Part shown: positions 56,096-64,000 of the stretch, one piece after another
How the letters are laid out: every line of letters starts with the position of its first letter
Position numbering within the stretch: position 1 is the stretch's first letter
DNA from: Amphibacillus marinus
Lineage (GTDB): Bacteria; Bacillota; Bacilli; Bacillales; Amphibacillaceae
NCBI RefSeq assembly: GCF_900110345.1
Contig: NZ_FODJ01000001.1
Span: 620,001-684,000, forward strand
Length of the DNA stretch: 64,000 bases
Direction of reading: 5' to 3'
Notes under the pieces: generated by a model
Seen by the model: the letters and a program-made list of their open reading frames with translations, nothing else
Databases searched by the model: none
What the model was told of the DNA's origin: nothing
Program-made: the position numbers and the translations under genes

Positions 56096-57070
56096 TTATT
56101 CTGGTAAGAATTGATTAGTAAAAGCCTCTTCAAAGTTTGGAACTGCTTCAATTAAATGATTACGATGAAGCCAAGTTGCATAACGCTCCCACACTGGTAA
56201 TTCTTGTACGCCCCATTGCTCAGCATCTGCCTGATACCAGTCGGCTAACCATGCTTGGCTTGCATAAACAAGCTCTTCATTTAAATCAGGCACAGCTTCT
56301 AGCAAAATTTTCGCAGTATCTGTTGGATTATTAATCGCATCCTGATAACCTTTAGACACAGCAGCAACAAAGCGCCTCAGTAACTCAGGTTTCGTTGCAA
56401 TTAAATCTTCATTGGTAAATAAAACTGGCGTATAGTAATCCAGCTCATCAGCATAATCCGTTAAATATTGAACATTAAGCTCAACATCACGTATTTCTGC
56501 CTCAATACCTGTCCAGCCATAATATATCCAAGAGAAGTCAATATCCCTTTGTACCGAAGTGAAAAAATCGGCATGACCAATATTAATCATGTCAACGTCT
56601 TCAACGCTTGCGTTCTCACTTGTCATAAGTGCATCTAAAAGCGCTTCTTCAATTGGATCACCAAAGCCACCATAGGTCATTCCTGAAAAATCACTTGGAG
56701 AGATAATATTACGATCAATGGGAGAGGCAAACCCTGATGTATTGTGTTGAATGATAGCCGCGATTGAAATAATTGGGACATCTTGCACACGTGCTCTGGT
56801 GACCATTTCCTGAGAGCCAATCCCAATATCCGCTTGTCCTGCTGCAACAACTTGGTCTGCACTTGTTTGTCCGGGTAAAAGAATTTCCACTTTAAGATTT
56901 TCATCTTCAAAGTAACCTTTTTCTTGTGCCACATAAATACCAGTATGATTGGTGTTTGGTGTCCAATCTAAAATAATTGATAATTCGTCGCCACTAGAGT
57001 TTGTTGTCGTTTGGTTACAACCTAAAAGTACAAGAACTACGCCTAGCAGTGCCATAGCTATTTTCTTCAT
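56096..57070 (-). CDS. thiY: Thiamine-precursor-binding lipoprotein (ThiY / NMT1 family)
   Basis: ATG 57070 with AAGGAGG upstream. 324 aa. Lipobox VLLGC (Cys18). Mature part begins LSIILDWTPNTNHTGIYVAQ, the typical NMT1/THI5-like opening, and continues with EKGYF, GQADIGIGSQEM and an aromatic-rich C-terminal lobe. The family binds HMP or formylaminopyrimidine; transcription through a TPP riboswitch makes this assignment strong. Confidence 0.92.
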   Translation of the reverse strand: MKKIAMALLGVVLVLLGCNQTTTNSSGDELSIILDWTPNTNHTGIYVAQEKGYFEDENLKVEILLPGQTSADQVVAAGQADIGIGSQEMVTRARVQDVPIISIAAIIQHNTSGFASPIDRNIISPSDFSGMTYGGFGDPIEEALLDALMTSENASVEDVDMINIGHADFFTSVQRDIDFSWIYYGWTGIEAEIRDVELNVQYLTDYADELDYYTPVLFTNEDLIATKPELLRRFVAAVSKGYQDAINNPTDTAKILLEAVPDLNEELVYASQAWLADWYQADAEQWGVQELPVWERYATWLHRNHLIEAVPNFEEAFTNQFLPE

Positions 57071-57131
57071 AAAAAAAATCCTCCTTAATGAGTAGGGAGG
57101 AACATCATGATAAAACACTAATGGTGATATA

Positions 57132-57163
57132 TAAAAATGCGCCTAAGCAAAGCCTAGGCGCAT
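57132..57163 (-). terminator. Riboswitch-controlled terminator
   Basis: Reverse-strand stem ATGCGCCTAGG / CTTAGGCGCAT followed by TTTTTAT, between the TPP aptamer and the ThiY start. Acts as the expression platform: TPP binding would favour termination. Confidence 0.85.
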
Positions 57164-57187
57164 AAATTATCACATCGTCATTGTGCT

Positions 57188-57286
57188 AACATATGTTCCC
57201 TACGCTGGTCCAAACCAGATCAGGTTCAAAGGGTCAGTATCTTGCGGATACAATCTCAACTGGCCAAACCAGTCCCCCTACATTGT
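57188..57286 (-). promoter_or_regulatory. TPP riboswitch (THI element)
   Basis: Reverse strand carries the conserved blocks GTAGGGGGACTGG, TTGAGATTG in the place of CUGAGA, ACCCTTTGAACCTGATCTGG and ACCAGCGTAGGGAAC in the right order and spacing. Senses thiamine pyrophosphate and controls thiYXZ. The remainder of the 57287-57466 gap shows no gene. Confidence 0.95.
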
Positions 57287-57466
57287 CATTATTTTATTTT
57301 ACTTCTCTATTGTGCATCAATAATGAATTTTTTTCAACCCTTTTCTAATCATGACGAGTTAAGACATTAGACTTTTTAATCTGCATACAACAATTAGCTG
57401 GCCATCATTTTATCACTGATTTTCACCAGTACTAACCATTTAGCTTTTAATAAAAAGCTCCTCAAG

Positions 57467-60400
57467 CTACTCAATTTCTACACGTTTACTTTTTTTAGAT
57501 TGATAGCGATAGCTTGCAATACCTAATAGCATAATAGCACTTCCGAGAAAGAGCCAATTGTACAATGTCGTAGCTGTATCGGGTAGCCTCTCACCGTCTT
57601 GCCCAGCAACAACGCTATCCGTTGACTTAGGTGTTGACGTTTCTAATTCATCACGTTGAGCTTCATTCGGATCTACTGGTGTGACTTTATTCAGCTCTTC
57701 AGTTAGGCGTTCCTCTAAGTTCGCTACTTGGTTCAATAGTGTAGCTAACAAATGACTTAACTGTTCATCTTGTTCAATTAATTGATTGACTTCTTGTTTG
57801 AATTCTTCGATTTGCTGACTAAGCTCGGTTATAGCGCCACCATGGCGTTCAAATTGAGCTACTAGCTTAATTAATTGTTCAAGACGTGTTTCAAGATCGG
57901 CAACTATTTGATCGACATTAAGCTCAAATACCCCATAGCTTGAGAAGCTAGGTACTTCTAAAGAAATAGTATCAGAAGTTGGATCGATCACGCCACCCTT
58001 GAACTGCCACTGGTTCATTTGTTCATTTAGGTAATATATTACTGGACTTTTCGCTAGTGAATCAATATCTAATGTAAGGATAAATTCACCTTGATAGGCT
58101 TCATAGCCTGTAGGAAGCTCGAGCTTAACGTCAATAACATCACCTCGTTTTATTAGTGGAAGACCCTGTGCTGATATCGGATTATCAAGTTGATCCAGCA
58201 CATTTATTGTAATTGTCGTATGAGGTGGTAAATCTGCTGGCAGAGCCAGAGTAAAATGATAGCCCCTAACAGTAATCGTTTGACTGGGAAACACTGGGGT
58301 TTGCTCATTTTCATTAATTGTTACATATAAATCCTGATTTTCACTATCCTGTAGTAATTTTAAATGACCAAATACAGAAGTATCTTGGAAGCCTTGACCA
58401 CTTAAATCATTCCAGGTCGCAATACTTTGTCGTGAGCCATTATGTCCATCATTAATTTGTAGATCAAAGCCAATAATTTGATCTGCAACAGGTTCAATTG
58501 TCCGAAACGGCATTTTCATTTGTACTGTGTAACCATTACCATCTTCGTTAACATGTGTTAACGATTCAAAGCTAGCTTCAAGCTCAGCTGGATTAAAAGT
58601 CGCTTCATTCAAGAAATTAACACGGTATTGCCCGTCATCAGCTTGATAAAAAGAGGTTTTTTCATTATTCTCATCAACAAAGACCTCAACTGAGTCATGC
58701 TCCCAAGCATTCTCACTTGAGGCATCAAGCTCAGAATCACTGACTTGGAACAATACATATAAATAGGCTTCATCCCATAATACCCTTGCTGTACCACTAG
58801 CGCCTTGCCACGCCATTTGATAGCGATTTATTGGTAAAACAGGTGCATCAAACCAAACAGAATCAAGTTCAGCGCCAAACTTCGGCGTTCCATACAGCGC
58901 ATAGTCCAAATTGGCTTCTTGTTCATCTGCTTCGTGCTCTTCAATAAAGCGATCTGGGTCAATAACAGCATAATATGCTGGCTTGGCCTGTAAATTACGA
59001 TCAAATAATAACGGATTTTGTGCAGATCGCCAGCTAGTTGCATCATTTAAGCCCCAAAATGTCACCCGCGAAATATGGGCAGCATGTTCACGATAAAGTT
59101 GGAATAACCTAGCGTATAGATAGGCTTGAGCCTGTAATTCTCGCTCCGTTGGTGCATGCTCCCCCCCAGCTGTTACATCGAGCTCAGTGACGCCCACTTC
59201 AACTCCTAATGAAATAAACTTTTCCAAAGAAAGTCTAACATTTTCTGGATTAGTATTTAAGTTATAATGCCCTTGCATACCAATACCATCAATTAGTTGT
59301 TCACCATTGTGTTCTTTAGCATATTCTTGATTAATTTCCTTTACCATTTGATAGATGGCTTCCGCCTTATTTTGATTATCGTCGTTGTAATCATTGTAGT
59401 ACAAAGAAATATCCCAATTATTTTCATTAATGACTTCTTGTGCAGCAATGAATGCTTCTTTAATGTAGTCTGCTCCAATCGCCTGATACCAGCCCGATTG
59501 TCTTAATGATGCGCGCCAATCTGCTGGATTAGCGGGATTATCGTTCATTGCTTCGTTAACAACATCCCAAGAAATAACCTGTTCCCCAAAATGCTCCACT
59601 GTTGTTTTAACATGCTTACGCAAATTAGCTAGTGCCTCTTCTCGCGATAGTACTAGCCCATCATCACTTGTATGAAGCCATTCAGCGGTTTGTTGATGCC
59701 AAATGAGCACATGACCGTGCAAGGCTAAATCTTGTTGCTGAATTAAGTTGACCAACTCATCCTGTGCCTGAAAATCAAACTGTCTAGCTGTATTGTAAGC
59801 ATAGCTAGGCTTCATTGCATTTTCAGCGGTCACGAGATTATGATGCATGTTTAATAAATCCAAGCGCTGTCCAACTAAATCAGAAATTGACACCGCATTA
59901 CCAATTAAAAAATAATCAGCATACACCTCTTTAAGTGGCTGCAAATCTGTTTCAAGTTCAATTTCATCAGCATCTGTCTCTGTAAAAACAATGTCATCAA
60001 TGTAAAAAGAAGCTTGACTATTGTTTGCACTTTCAATGTAAATTGTCACATATTCATTACCAATACTATTATAGCGATAAGTTCCTGCAAATTTAACCCA
60101 GCCATCCTCAGAAGTTATTACTTTGCTATCAATCGTGTTATAGCTTGCACCATCACCACTACCTATCTGAGTGGATAATTGCAATTGACTACTTTCTGGT
60201 GAGATAAGCTTAATCCATGCAGAAATCTGATATTCTTTACCTAGATTGATAAATGGCTCAACCCTAAGCGAAGGTCCATGCCAAGTATTTGATCTGCCTT
60301 CAACCTTTAAAGCATATTGGCCATCTTCAGTATAATTGGCTTCATCTGTTACCGTTAAATGTTCAGAAGATCCACGCGGCTCAAATCCCTGTAATTCACC

Positions 60401-61042
60401 ATCTTCAAAATCAATTATTTTAAATGATTCAGCCGGAGGGTGTTGATCAACTGGATTTTCAGTCTCGTTATCAACTGAGTTGTCTTGCTCAATAACAATT
60501 TCAGTAAGATTAAAAGAGACCTCCCGACCAACATCGTTTGATTGAATACGAATCGCTTCATCTTTACTAAAGTCAGCTTGATACGTACCTGTCAGCGTAA
60601 AAGGCTTGCCTTGCTCCATGGGTGCATTTAAATAAAGCCCCTGATAACTTTCAATATTTTGTACCAAAACTAACGCACCTGGATCGGTATGCTCATCAGC
60701 ATCAATAAAGCCGTTAACCGTAATTTTATACGTTGCTCCATCCTCTAGTCCAATTGATGAGAAGCGCAGATCAACACCATGCCAATTAGCTGAGCGATTA
60801 GAGACATGGAGGGCATATTGTTCCGAACCGCTATTATCCTCTCTTTTGACTCGTTCCAAATTAGCTTCACCTGAATGACTAACACTTTCTAGTTCAGTTG
60901 CAAAATCCTCTTGAAAGATGGTCGTGAATTGCGAAGTTTGATCCTGTGCCTGTAATTTTAAGAGTGGCTTCAATCCGTTAGGTAGTACAAGTAGGACAAT
61001 CAGCAAATAAATGAGTGAGGGCTTTGTCTTATTCCTTAGCAC
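57467..61042 (-). CDS. Cell-wall-anchored multidomain GH10 endo-xylanase
   Basis: 1191 aa. Signal peptide (YLLIVLLVLPNGL), two CBM22-like modules (about 42-190 and 205-355, both with the WHG motif: NWHGVDLRF, TWHGPSLRV), GH10 catalytic domain (about 365-700) with acid/base Glu497 (WDVVNEAMN) and nucleophile Glu620 (GVTELDVT), CBM9-like module (about 715-895), a beta-rich linker, a coiled coil (about 1045-1120), and a sortase signal LPDTA (1153-1157) with hydrophobic span and basic tail. Endo-1,4-beta-xylanase displayed on the wall. A cre-like box upstream implies glucose repression. Confidence 0.93.
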   Translation of the reverse strand: MLRNKTKPSLIYLLIVLLVLPNGLKPLLKLQAQDQTSQFTTIFQEDFATELESVSHSGEANLERVKREDNSGSEQYALHVSNRSANWHGVDLRFSSIGLEDGATYKITVNGFIDADEHTDPGALVLVQNIESYQGLYLNAPMEQGKPFTLTGTYQADFSKDEAIRIQSNDVGREVSFNLTEIVIEQDNSVDNETENPVDQHPPAESFKIIDFEDGELQGFEPRGSSEHLTVTDEANYTEDGQYALKVEGRSNTWHGPSLRVEPFINLGKEYQISAWIKLISPESSQLQLSTQIGSGDGASYNTIDSKVITSEDGWVKFAGTYRYNSIGNEYVTIYIESANNSQASFYIDDIVFTETDADEIELETDLQPLKEVYADYFLIGNAVSISDLVGQRLDLLNMHHNLVTAENAMKPSYAYNTARQFDFQAQDELVNLIQQQDLALHGHVLIWHQQTAEWLHTSDDGLVLSREEALANLRKHVKTTVEHFGEQVISWDVVNEAMNDNPANPADWRASLRQSGWYQAIGADYIKEAFIAAQEVINENNWDISLYYNDYNDDNQNKAEAIYQMVKEINQEYAKEHNGEQLIDGIGMQGHYNLNTNPENVRLSLEKFISLGVEVGVTELDVTAGGEHAPTERELQAQAYLYARLFQLYREHAAHISRVTFWGLNDATSWRSAQNPLLFDRNLQAKPAYYAVIDPDRFIEEHEADEQEANLDYALYGTPKFGAELDSVWFDAPVLPINRYQMAWQGASGTARVLWDEAYLYVLFQVSDSELDASSENAWEHDSVEVFVDENNEKTSFYQADDGQYRVNFLNEATFNPAELEASFESLTHVNEDGNGYTVQMKMPFRTIEPVADQIIGFDLQINDGHNGSRQSIATWNDLSGQGFQDTSVFGHLKLLQDSENQDLYVTINENEQTPVFPSQTITVRGYHFTLALPADLPPHTTITINVLDQLDNPISAQGLPLIKRGDVIDVKLELPTGYEAYQGEFILTLDIDSLAKSPVIYYLNEQMNQWQFKGGVIDPTSDTISLEVPSFSSYGVFELNVDQIVADLETRLEQLIKLVAQFERHGGAITELSQQIEEFKQEVNQLIEQDEQLSHLLATLLNQVANLEERLTEELNKVTPVDPNEAQRDELETSTPKSTDSVVAGQDGERLPDTATTLYNWLFLGSAIMLLGIASYRYQSKKSKRVEIE

Positions 61043-61122
61043 GATAAGACCTCCTATAGATTTTTAATTTTCCTGTACGATCAAGTTACACTCCTTTCAA
61101 AAAAATATATACAACTTCATTT

Positions 61123-61138
61123 TATAAAACGCTTTCAT
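61123..61138 (-). promoter_or_regulatory. cre-like catabolite box upstream of the xylanase
   Basis: Reverse strand ATGAAAGCGTTTTATA, 80 bp before the xylanase start. Shares TGAAAGCGTTTTATA exactly with the site upstream of the esterase (3550-3564). Right half deviates from the cre consensus. Confidence 0.55.
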
Positions 61139-61424
61139 TTTAGTTAACCCTAAATTACTTAGATAATATCTAAAAAAATATAACAAAAAAGCTTCCAACT
61201 CTGTTTTGATTTTCTTTAATATGCAACCTTCCTCTACCTTAGATCAGGTGGACATTAAGATTTAGTGGTGAAGTGAATTTGCATTATATCACCAAAAACC
61301 TTGAGATCAGTTGAAGAAGAGGCAAGCAAGTAACACAACGATGGTCAGAAGGTTGTCAGATACCTTTATTTTAATTAACAAGCACACTTATTGACTATAT
61401 AAATAGAAAAGACGCCAGTGAATA

Positions 61425-61468
61425 GCAATCCGCAATTTTTTATAATCAGGAAAAAATTGCGGATTTGC
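61425..61468. terminator. Terminator-like hairpin between xylanase and ctpB
   Basis: Arms AATCCGCAATTTTTT / AAAAAATTGCGGATT with a 9-nt loop, framed by TTGACTA ... TAGTCAA repeats (61391-61497). Lies downstream of the CtpB gene on the reverse strand. The T-run is within the stem rather than after it, so the terminator call is moderate. The rest of 61043-61552 has no gene. Confidence 0.45.
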
Positions 61469-61552
61469 TTCACCAACGTCAACTAAGATGTAGTCAATAA
61501 GAATATCTTAATTAGCTGTTAGTCCCTAAATCGCTAGATAATGGAGGTCATA

Positions 61553-63025
61553 TTAAAATAACGCTTCAATTGCAGCCTGTTCTTGAAGATCATCTTCATT
61601 TGCTCGAATCCGTTCAACTATTTGCAGTTGCAATAAGTCGGCTGTATTTTGATCAAGCTCTCCTGTTTCAGGTAGGTCCTGATCTATTTGAAATCTAGCG
61701 ACTGCTTGCTCTGTTACTTCATTAAAATAGCCATCTTCTCGATCAATTTCATACCCTAATCCTTTGAGCATCGTTTGCGCAAAAGCAATATTATCATCGC
61801 TATTATCAACAACTAATGTTTCTTCAAGCTGAATTGGGGCTGTATAATAATAATCGGGTTGGGCAACTTCAATGGTAGGTGCAACGCCGACCTCATGAAT
61901 AGAATTACCTTCTGGTGATAACCATTTAAGAATAGTTAGCTTTATTGAGCTACCATCACCCATATTTAATGTACTTTGAACTGTACCTTTACCAAAACTG
62001 TTTTGCCCAACAATTTCCGCACCAATTGTTTCTTGTAAAGAAATGGCTAGAATCTCTGAAGCAGATGCACTACCTTCATCAATTAAAACGGTAACTGGGT
62101 AAGGCTTAGGTTGATCCAAATTGGAAAAATAACGTTCTTTATTATCATTTCCATCAGCAATTTGCATGTACGGCTGATCACTCGTTACGAAGTGTTTAAG
62201 AATGTCTTCAATTACCGGCAATAAGCCGCCCGGATTCCCTCGAACATCAATAACGAGACCATCAATCCCCTCTTCTTCCAACTGATCAAGCTCCTCAATA
62301 AATCGATTTGCCGTTTGTTCAGAAAAAGAAGTCAGCTTGATAATACCGGCCAACTGACCATTATGCTCAGCTGTCTCTGCGTAAACTGTTTCAAGCGGAA
62401 TGGTATCACGAGTTAGAATGAAATCTAATGTGTTGTTAACACCTGGGCGTTGAATCTCAAGCGTCACTTCTGAGCCTTTCTCTCCCCTAATTTTTGCTAC
62501 TGCTTCCAATAAATCAAGTCCATCTAAGGTCTCATCATCAACTGCTAGTACTTGATCATTTGGTCTAAGCCCAGCTTTTTCTGCTGGAGAATCTTTGATT
62601 GGTGCAACAATGGTAACACGACCATCAATCATACTTACTTCAGCACCAATGCCCTCAAATGACGATTCAAGCTGTTCATTAAATTGAGCCATCGTTTCTT
62701 GATCCATGTATTCACTATATGGATCATTTAACGTCTCGAGCATCCCTCGGACCGCACCCTCAATTAGTTCTGTATCCGTCACTTCATTAATATAATTTTC
62801 CTGTATTAAGCTAAACGCTTGAGCAATTTTAGGCATGTCCACCTGTTCTGATAAACCTGCTAGCAATTCCTCATATTCTTCCTCAGTTAATTGTTGATTT
62901 CCTTGCTCTACTCCACCCTCGGTTAAATCATTGGTAAGTCCACTTATAACAGCGTATGTTCCAAAGCCTCCAATTGCAAAGGAAAATATGATTAGGAGCG
63001 CTAGAATACCTTTTTTTATCTGCAC
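61553..63025 (-). CDS. ctpB: S41-family C-terminal processing protease (CtpB-like)
   Basis: GTG 63025 is preferred (GAGGTG 6 nt upstream; the longer GTG is within the SD). 490 aa: N-terminal membrane anchor (ILALLIIFSFAIGGFGTY), PDZ domain (about 120-205), S41 protease with Ser in GSASASEILA (about Ser321), Lys in FGKGTVQS (about Lys346) and Gln 4 residues later, and a C-terminal peptidoglycan-binding_1 domain (LKGLGYEIDREDGYFNEVT). Extracytoplasmic carboxyl-terminal protease; in Bacillus CtpB acts in sporulation signalling. Directly follows the M23 peptidase gene. Confidence 0.92.
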   Translation of the reverse strand: MQIKKGILALLIIFSFAIGGFGTYAVISGLTNDLTEGGVEQGNQQLTEEEYEELLAGLSEQVDMPKIAQAFSLIQENYINEVTDTELIEGAVRGMLETLNDPYSEYMDQETMAQFNEQLESSFEGIGAEVSMIDGRVTIVAPIKDSPAEKAGLRPNDQVLAVDDETLDGLDLLEAVAKIRGEKGSEVTLEIQRPGVNNTLDFILTRDTIPLETVYAETAEHNGQLAGIIKLTSFSEQTANRFIEELDQLEEEGIDGLVIDVRGNPGGLLPVIEDILKHFVTSDQPYMQIADGNDNKERYFSNLDQPKPYPVTVLIDEGSASASEILAISLQETIGAEIVGQNSFGKGTVQSTLNMGDGSSIKLTILKWLSPEGNSIHEVGVAPTIEVAQPDYYYTAPIQLEETLVVDNSDDNIAFAQTMLKGLGYEIDREDGYFNEVTEQAVARFQIDQDLPETGELDQNTADLLQLQIVERIRANEDDLQEQAAIEALF

Positions 63026-63082
63026 ATGTTTCACCTCAATAAAAATTCTTGTTTATATAGTGTACCATAAAAGTATTAAAAA

Positions 63083-63112
63083 AAGACATCACAAGATGGT
63101 TTGTGATGTCTT
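63083..63112 (-). terminator. Terminator between M23 peptidase and ctpB
   Basis: Stem AAGACATCACAA / TTGTGATGTCTT with a 6-nt loop, followed on the reverse strand by TTTTTTT; 20 nt past the M23 stop. Confidence 0.75.
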
Positions 63113-63132
63113 AATATTTTTATTGTACAGAC

Positions 63133-64000
63133 CTAGTATAAATAGTTGGCTGGGTTGACTGCATTTGAAGGGCTCCAGCCACCTAAGTGCACTTCAAAAT
63201 GAAGATGCTGCCCTGTCGAATTCCCAGTATTGCCCATCATCGCTATTTTCTGACCTCTTGACACTGTGTCACCAACACTAACTTGCGTTGTACCTGCCCG
63301 TAAATGAGCATAGAGTGTCGTAACCTGTCGATTTGTTCCATTAATGTTTAGATAATGGGTAATCAAGATTGCGTCCCCATATCCTCGCATGCCCGGACCA
63401 TTTTCAGTATAAACTGCTGCGACAACACCAGCTTCAGCGGCATATATATCTTGGTTACCACTCTCAGCAATATCTAAACCACGGTGAAAGGACATTTGCT
63501 GTCCTGTAATAGGGTGAGTACGGTAGCCAAATGATGAAGTCGTTCTTCTAGTCGATGCTGGCCATCCGAGTATGGTACCACCACCGCCACTATTACCTCC
63601 GGAAGCTGGTGGCGTGCTTGATCCACCTTGGTTGCCTGAGCTACCCTCTTCTTGTTCCTGTGCCAATTGAGCTAATCGTGCCTCTTCAGCTCTCTTTGCC
63701 GCTTCCTCCTCGGCAATTTGAATCGCACGCTCAAGGGCTGCTGCTTCTTTACGTTTAATATCTTGCTGATCAGCCAAAGTAACTGTATATTCCTCTAATT
63801 CCTCATGCTCACCTTCAAGCTGAACCATATAATTTGCTTGATCAGAACGCTGCTCATTTAACTGAGCTTGGAGATTTGTCAACTCTTGTTGTTGCGCAAC
63901 TAGGACACCACGTTGATTCTCTAGCTCTGTTTGCTCTTGATCTAATTTTGCTTTATCTGCAATAAGTTGCTCTTGTTTTTCTTCTACTAAAACCTTGTTT
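63133..64000 (-). CDS. M23-family murein endopeptidase with coiled coil (partial, N-terminus off window)
   Basis: Frame is open to base 64000, giving the last 288 residues. N-terminal visible part is a long coiled coil rich in Gln and Glu (VEEKQEQLIADKAKLDQ, ELENQRGVLVAQQQEL ...), then a Gly/Ser-rich linker, then the LytM domain with SFHRGLDIAESG and HLHFEVHLGG (HxxxD and HxH zinc motifs). EnvC/PcsB-like hydrolase activated by FtsEX; in related genomes ftsE, ftsX, this gene and ctpB are neighbours, so ftsEX is expected just beyond the window (inference). Confidence 0.9.
   Translation of the reverse strand, partial: NKVLVEEKQEQLIADKAKLDQEQTELENQRGVLVAQQQELTNLQAQLNEQRSDQANYMVQLEGEHEELEEYTVTLADQQDIKRKEAAALERAIQIAEEEAAKRAEEARLAQLAQEQEEGSSGNQGGSSTPPASGGNSGGGGTILGWPASTRRTTSSFGYRTHPITGQQMSFHRGLDIAESGNQDIYAAEAGVVAAVYTENGPGMRGYGDAILITHYLNINGTNRQVTTLYAHLRAGTTQVSVGDTVSRGQKIAMMGNTGNSTGQHLHFEVHLGGWSPSNAVNPANYLY

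Overview
The window looks like chromosomal DNA of a low-GC, spore-forming Bacillaceae bacterium. Gene content and SD-type ribosome sites (GGAGG, often with GTG or TTG starts) fit a facultatively anaerobic, xylan-using genus such as Amphibacillus or a close relative; the genus is inference from the large wall-anchored GH10 xylanase, several cation antiporters and a YjcZ-type sporulation peptide. No tRNA, rRNA, CRISPR array, prophage or transposase gene was seen.

Layout. 1-2298: two-component system followed by a PepSY-domain protein (truncated at base 1). 2299-8890: tributyrin-type esterase with a cre-like box, small proteins, an AEC-family carrier, two Cof-type HAD phosphatases, a 39-aa sporulation peptide and a single-domain response regulator. 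8892-13525: Dps, then a four-gene reverse-strand run: small membrane protein, degenerate EAL protein, chemoreceptor, CBS protein. 14222-20864: an unrecognised 512-aa membrane protein and the yhaO/yhaN nuclease-ATPase pair. 21150-28276: a third HAD phosphatase, a 1268-aa secreted subtilase and GMP reductase with its own promoter. 28329-34894: CPBP protease, a DUF3006 protein with a ComEC-like metallo-beta-lactamase lipoprotein, a cysteine-cluster protein, a flavin reductase, a second chemoreceptor and a YkuE-like phosphoesterase. 35223-37209: PadR regulator and membrane partner with a striking operator. 38825-44479: M42 peptidase, SLAP-like protein, ABC exporter and a CPA2 antiporter. 44587-51904: RluA synthase, GNAT, a second antiporter with an attenuator-like leader, aminotransferase, gamma-glutamyltransferase-like enzyme, and XRE regulator plus DUF3169 protein. 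52594-54094: a small sigma factor heading a run of two small membrane proteins and a lipoprotein. 54578-57286: a TPP-riboswitch-controlled ThiXYZ-type ABC transporter. 57467-64000: multidomain xylanase, CtpB-type protease and an M23 peptidase that continues past the end.

The main unexplained structure is a dispersed family of palindromic intergenic elements (about 2.5, 5.7, 14.0, 22.1, 26.7, 38.3 and 52.4 kb). Full copies have terminal inverted repeats of the type GAGGCTGGGACA, an internal hairpin, and an internal 60-bp palindromic cassette present in zero or two copies; solo cassettes and a second related hairpin type also occur. This modular, MITE-like family is the best candidate for something undescribed. 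Other points worth a second look are the leader of the 47-kb antiporter, the degenerate EAL/chemoreceptor/CBS operon, the sigma-factor operon, two unusually clean operators (PadR and XRE), and a cre-like box shared between the esterase and the xylanase.
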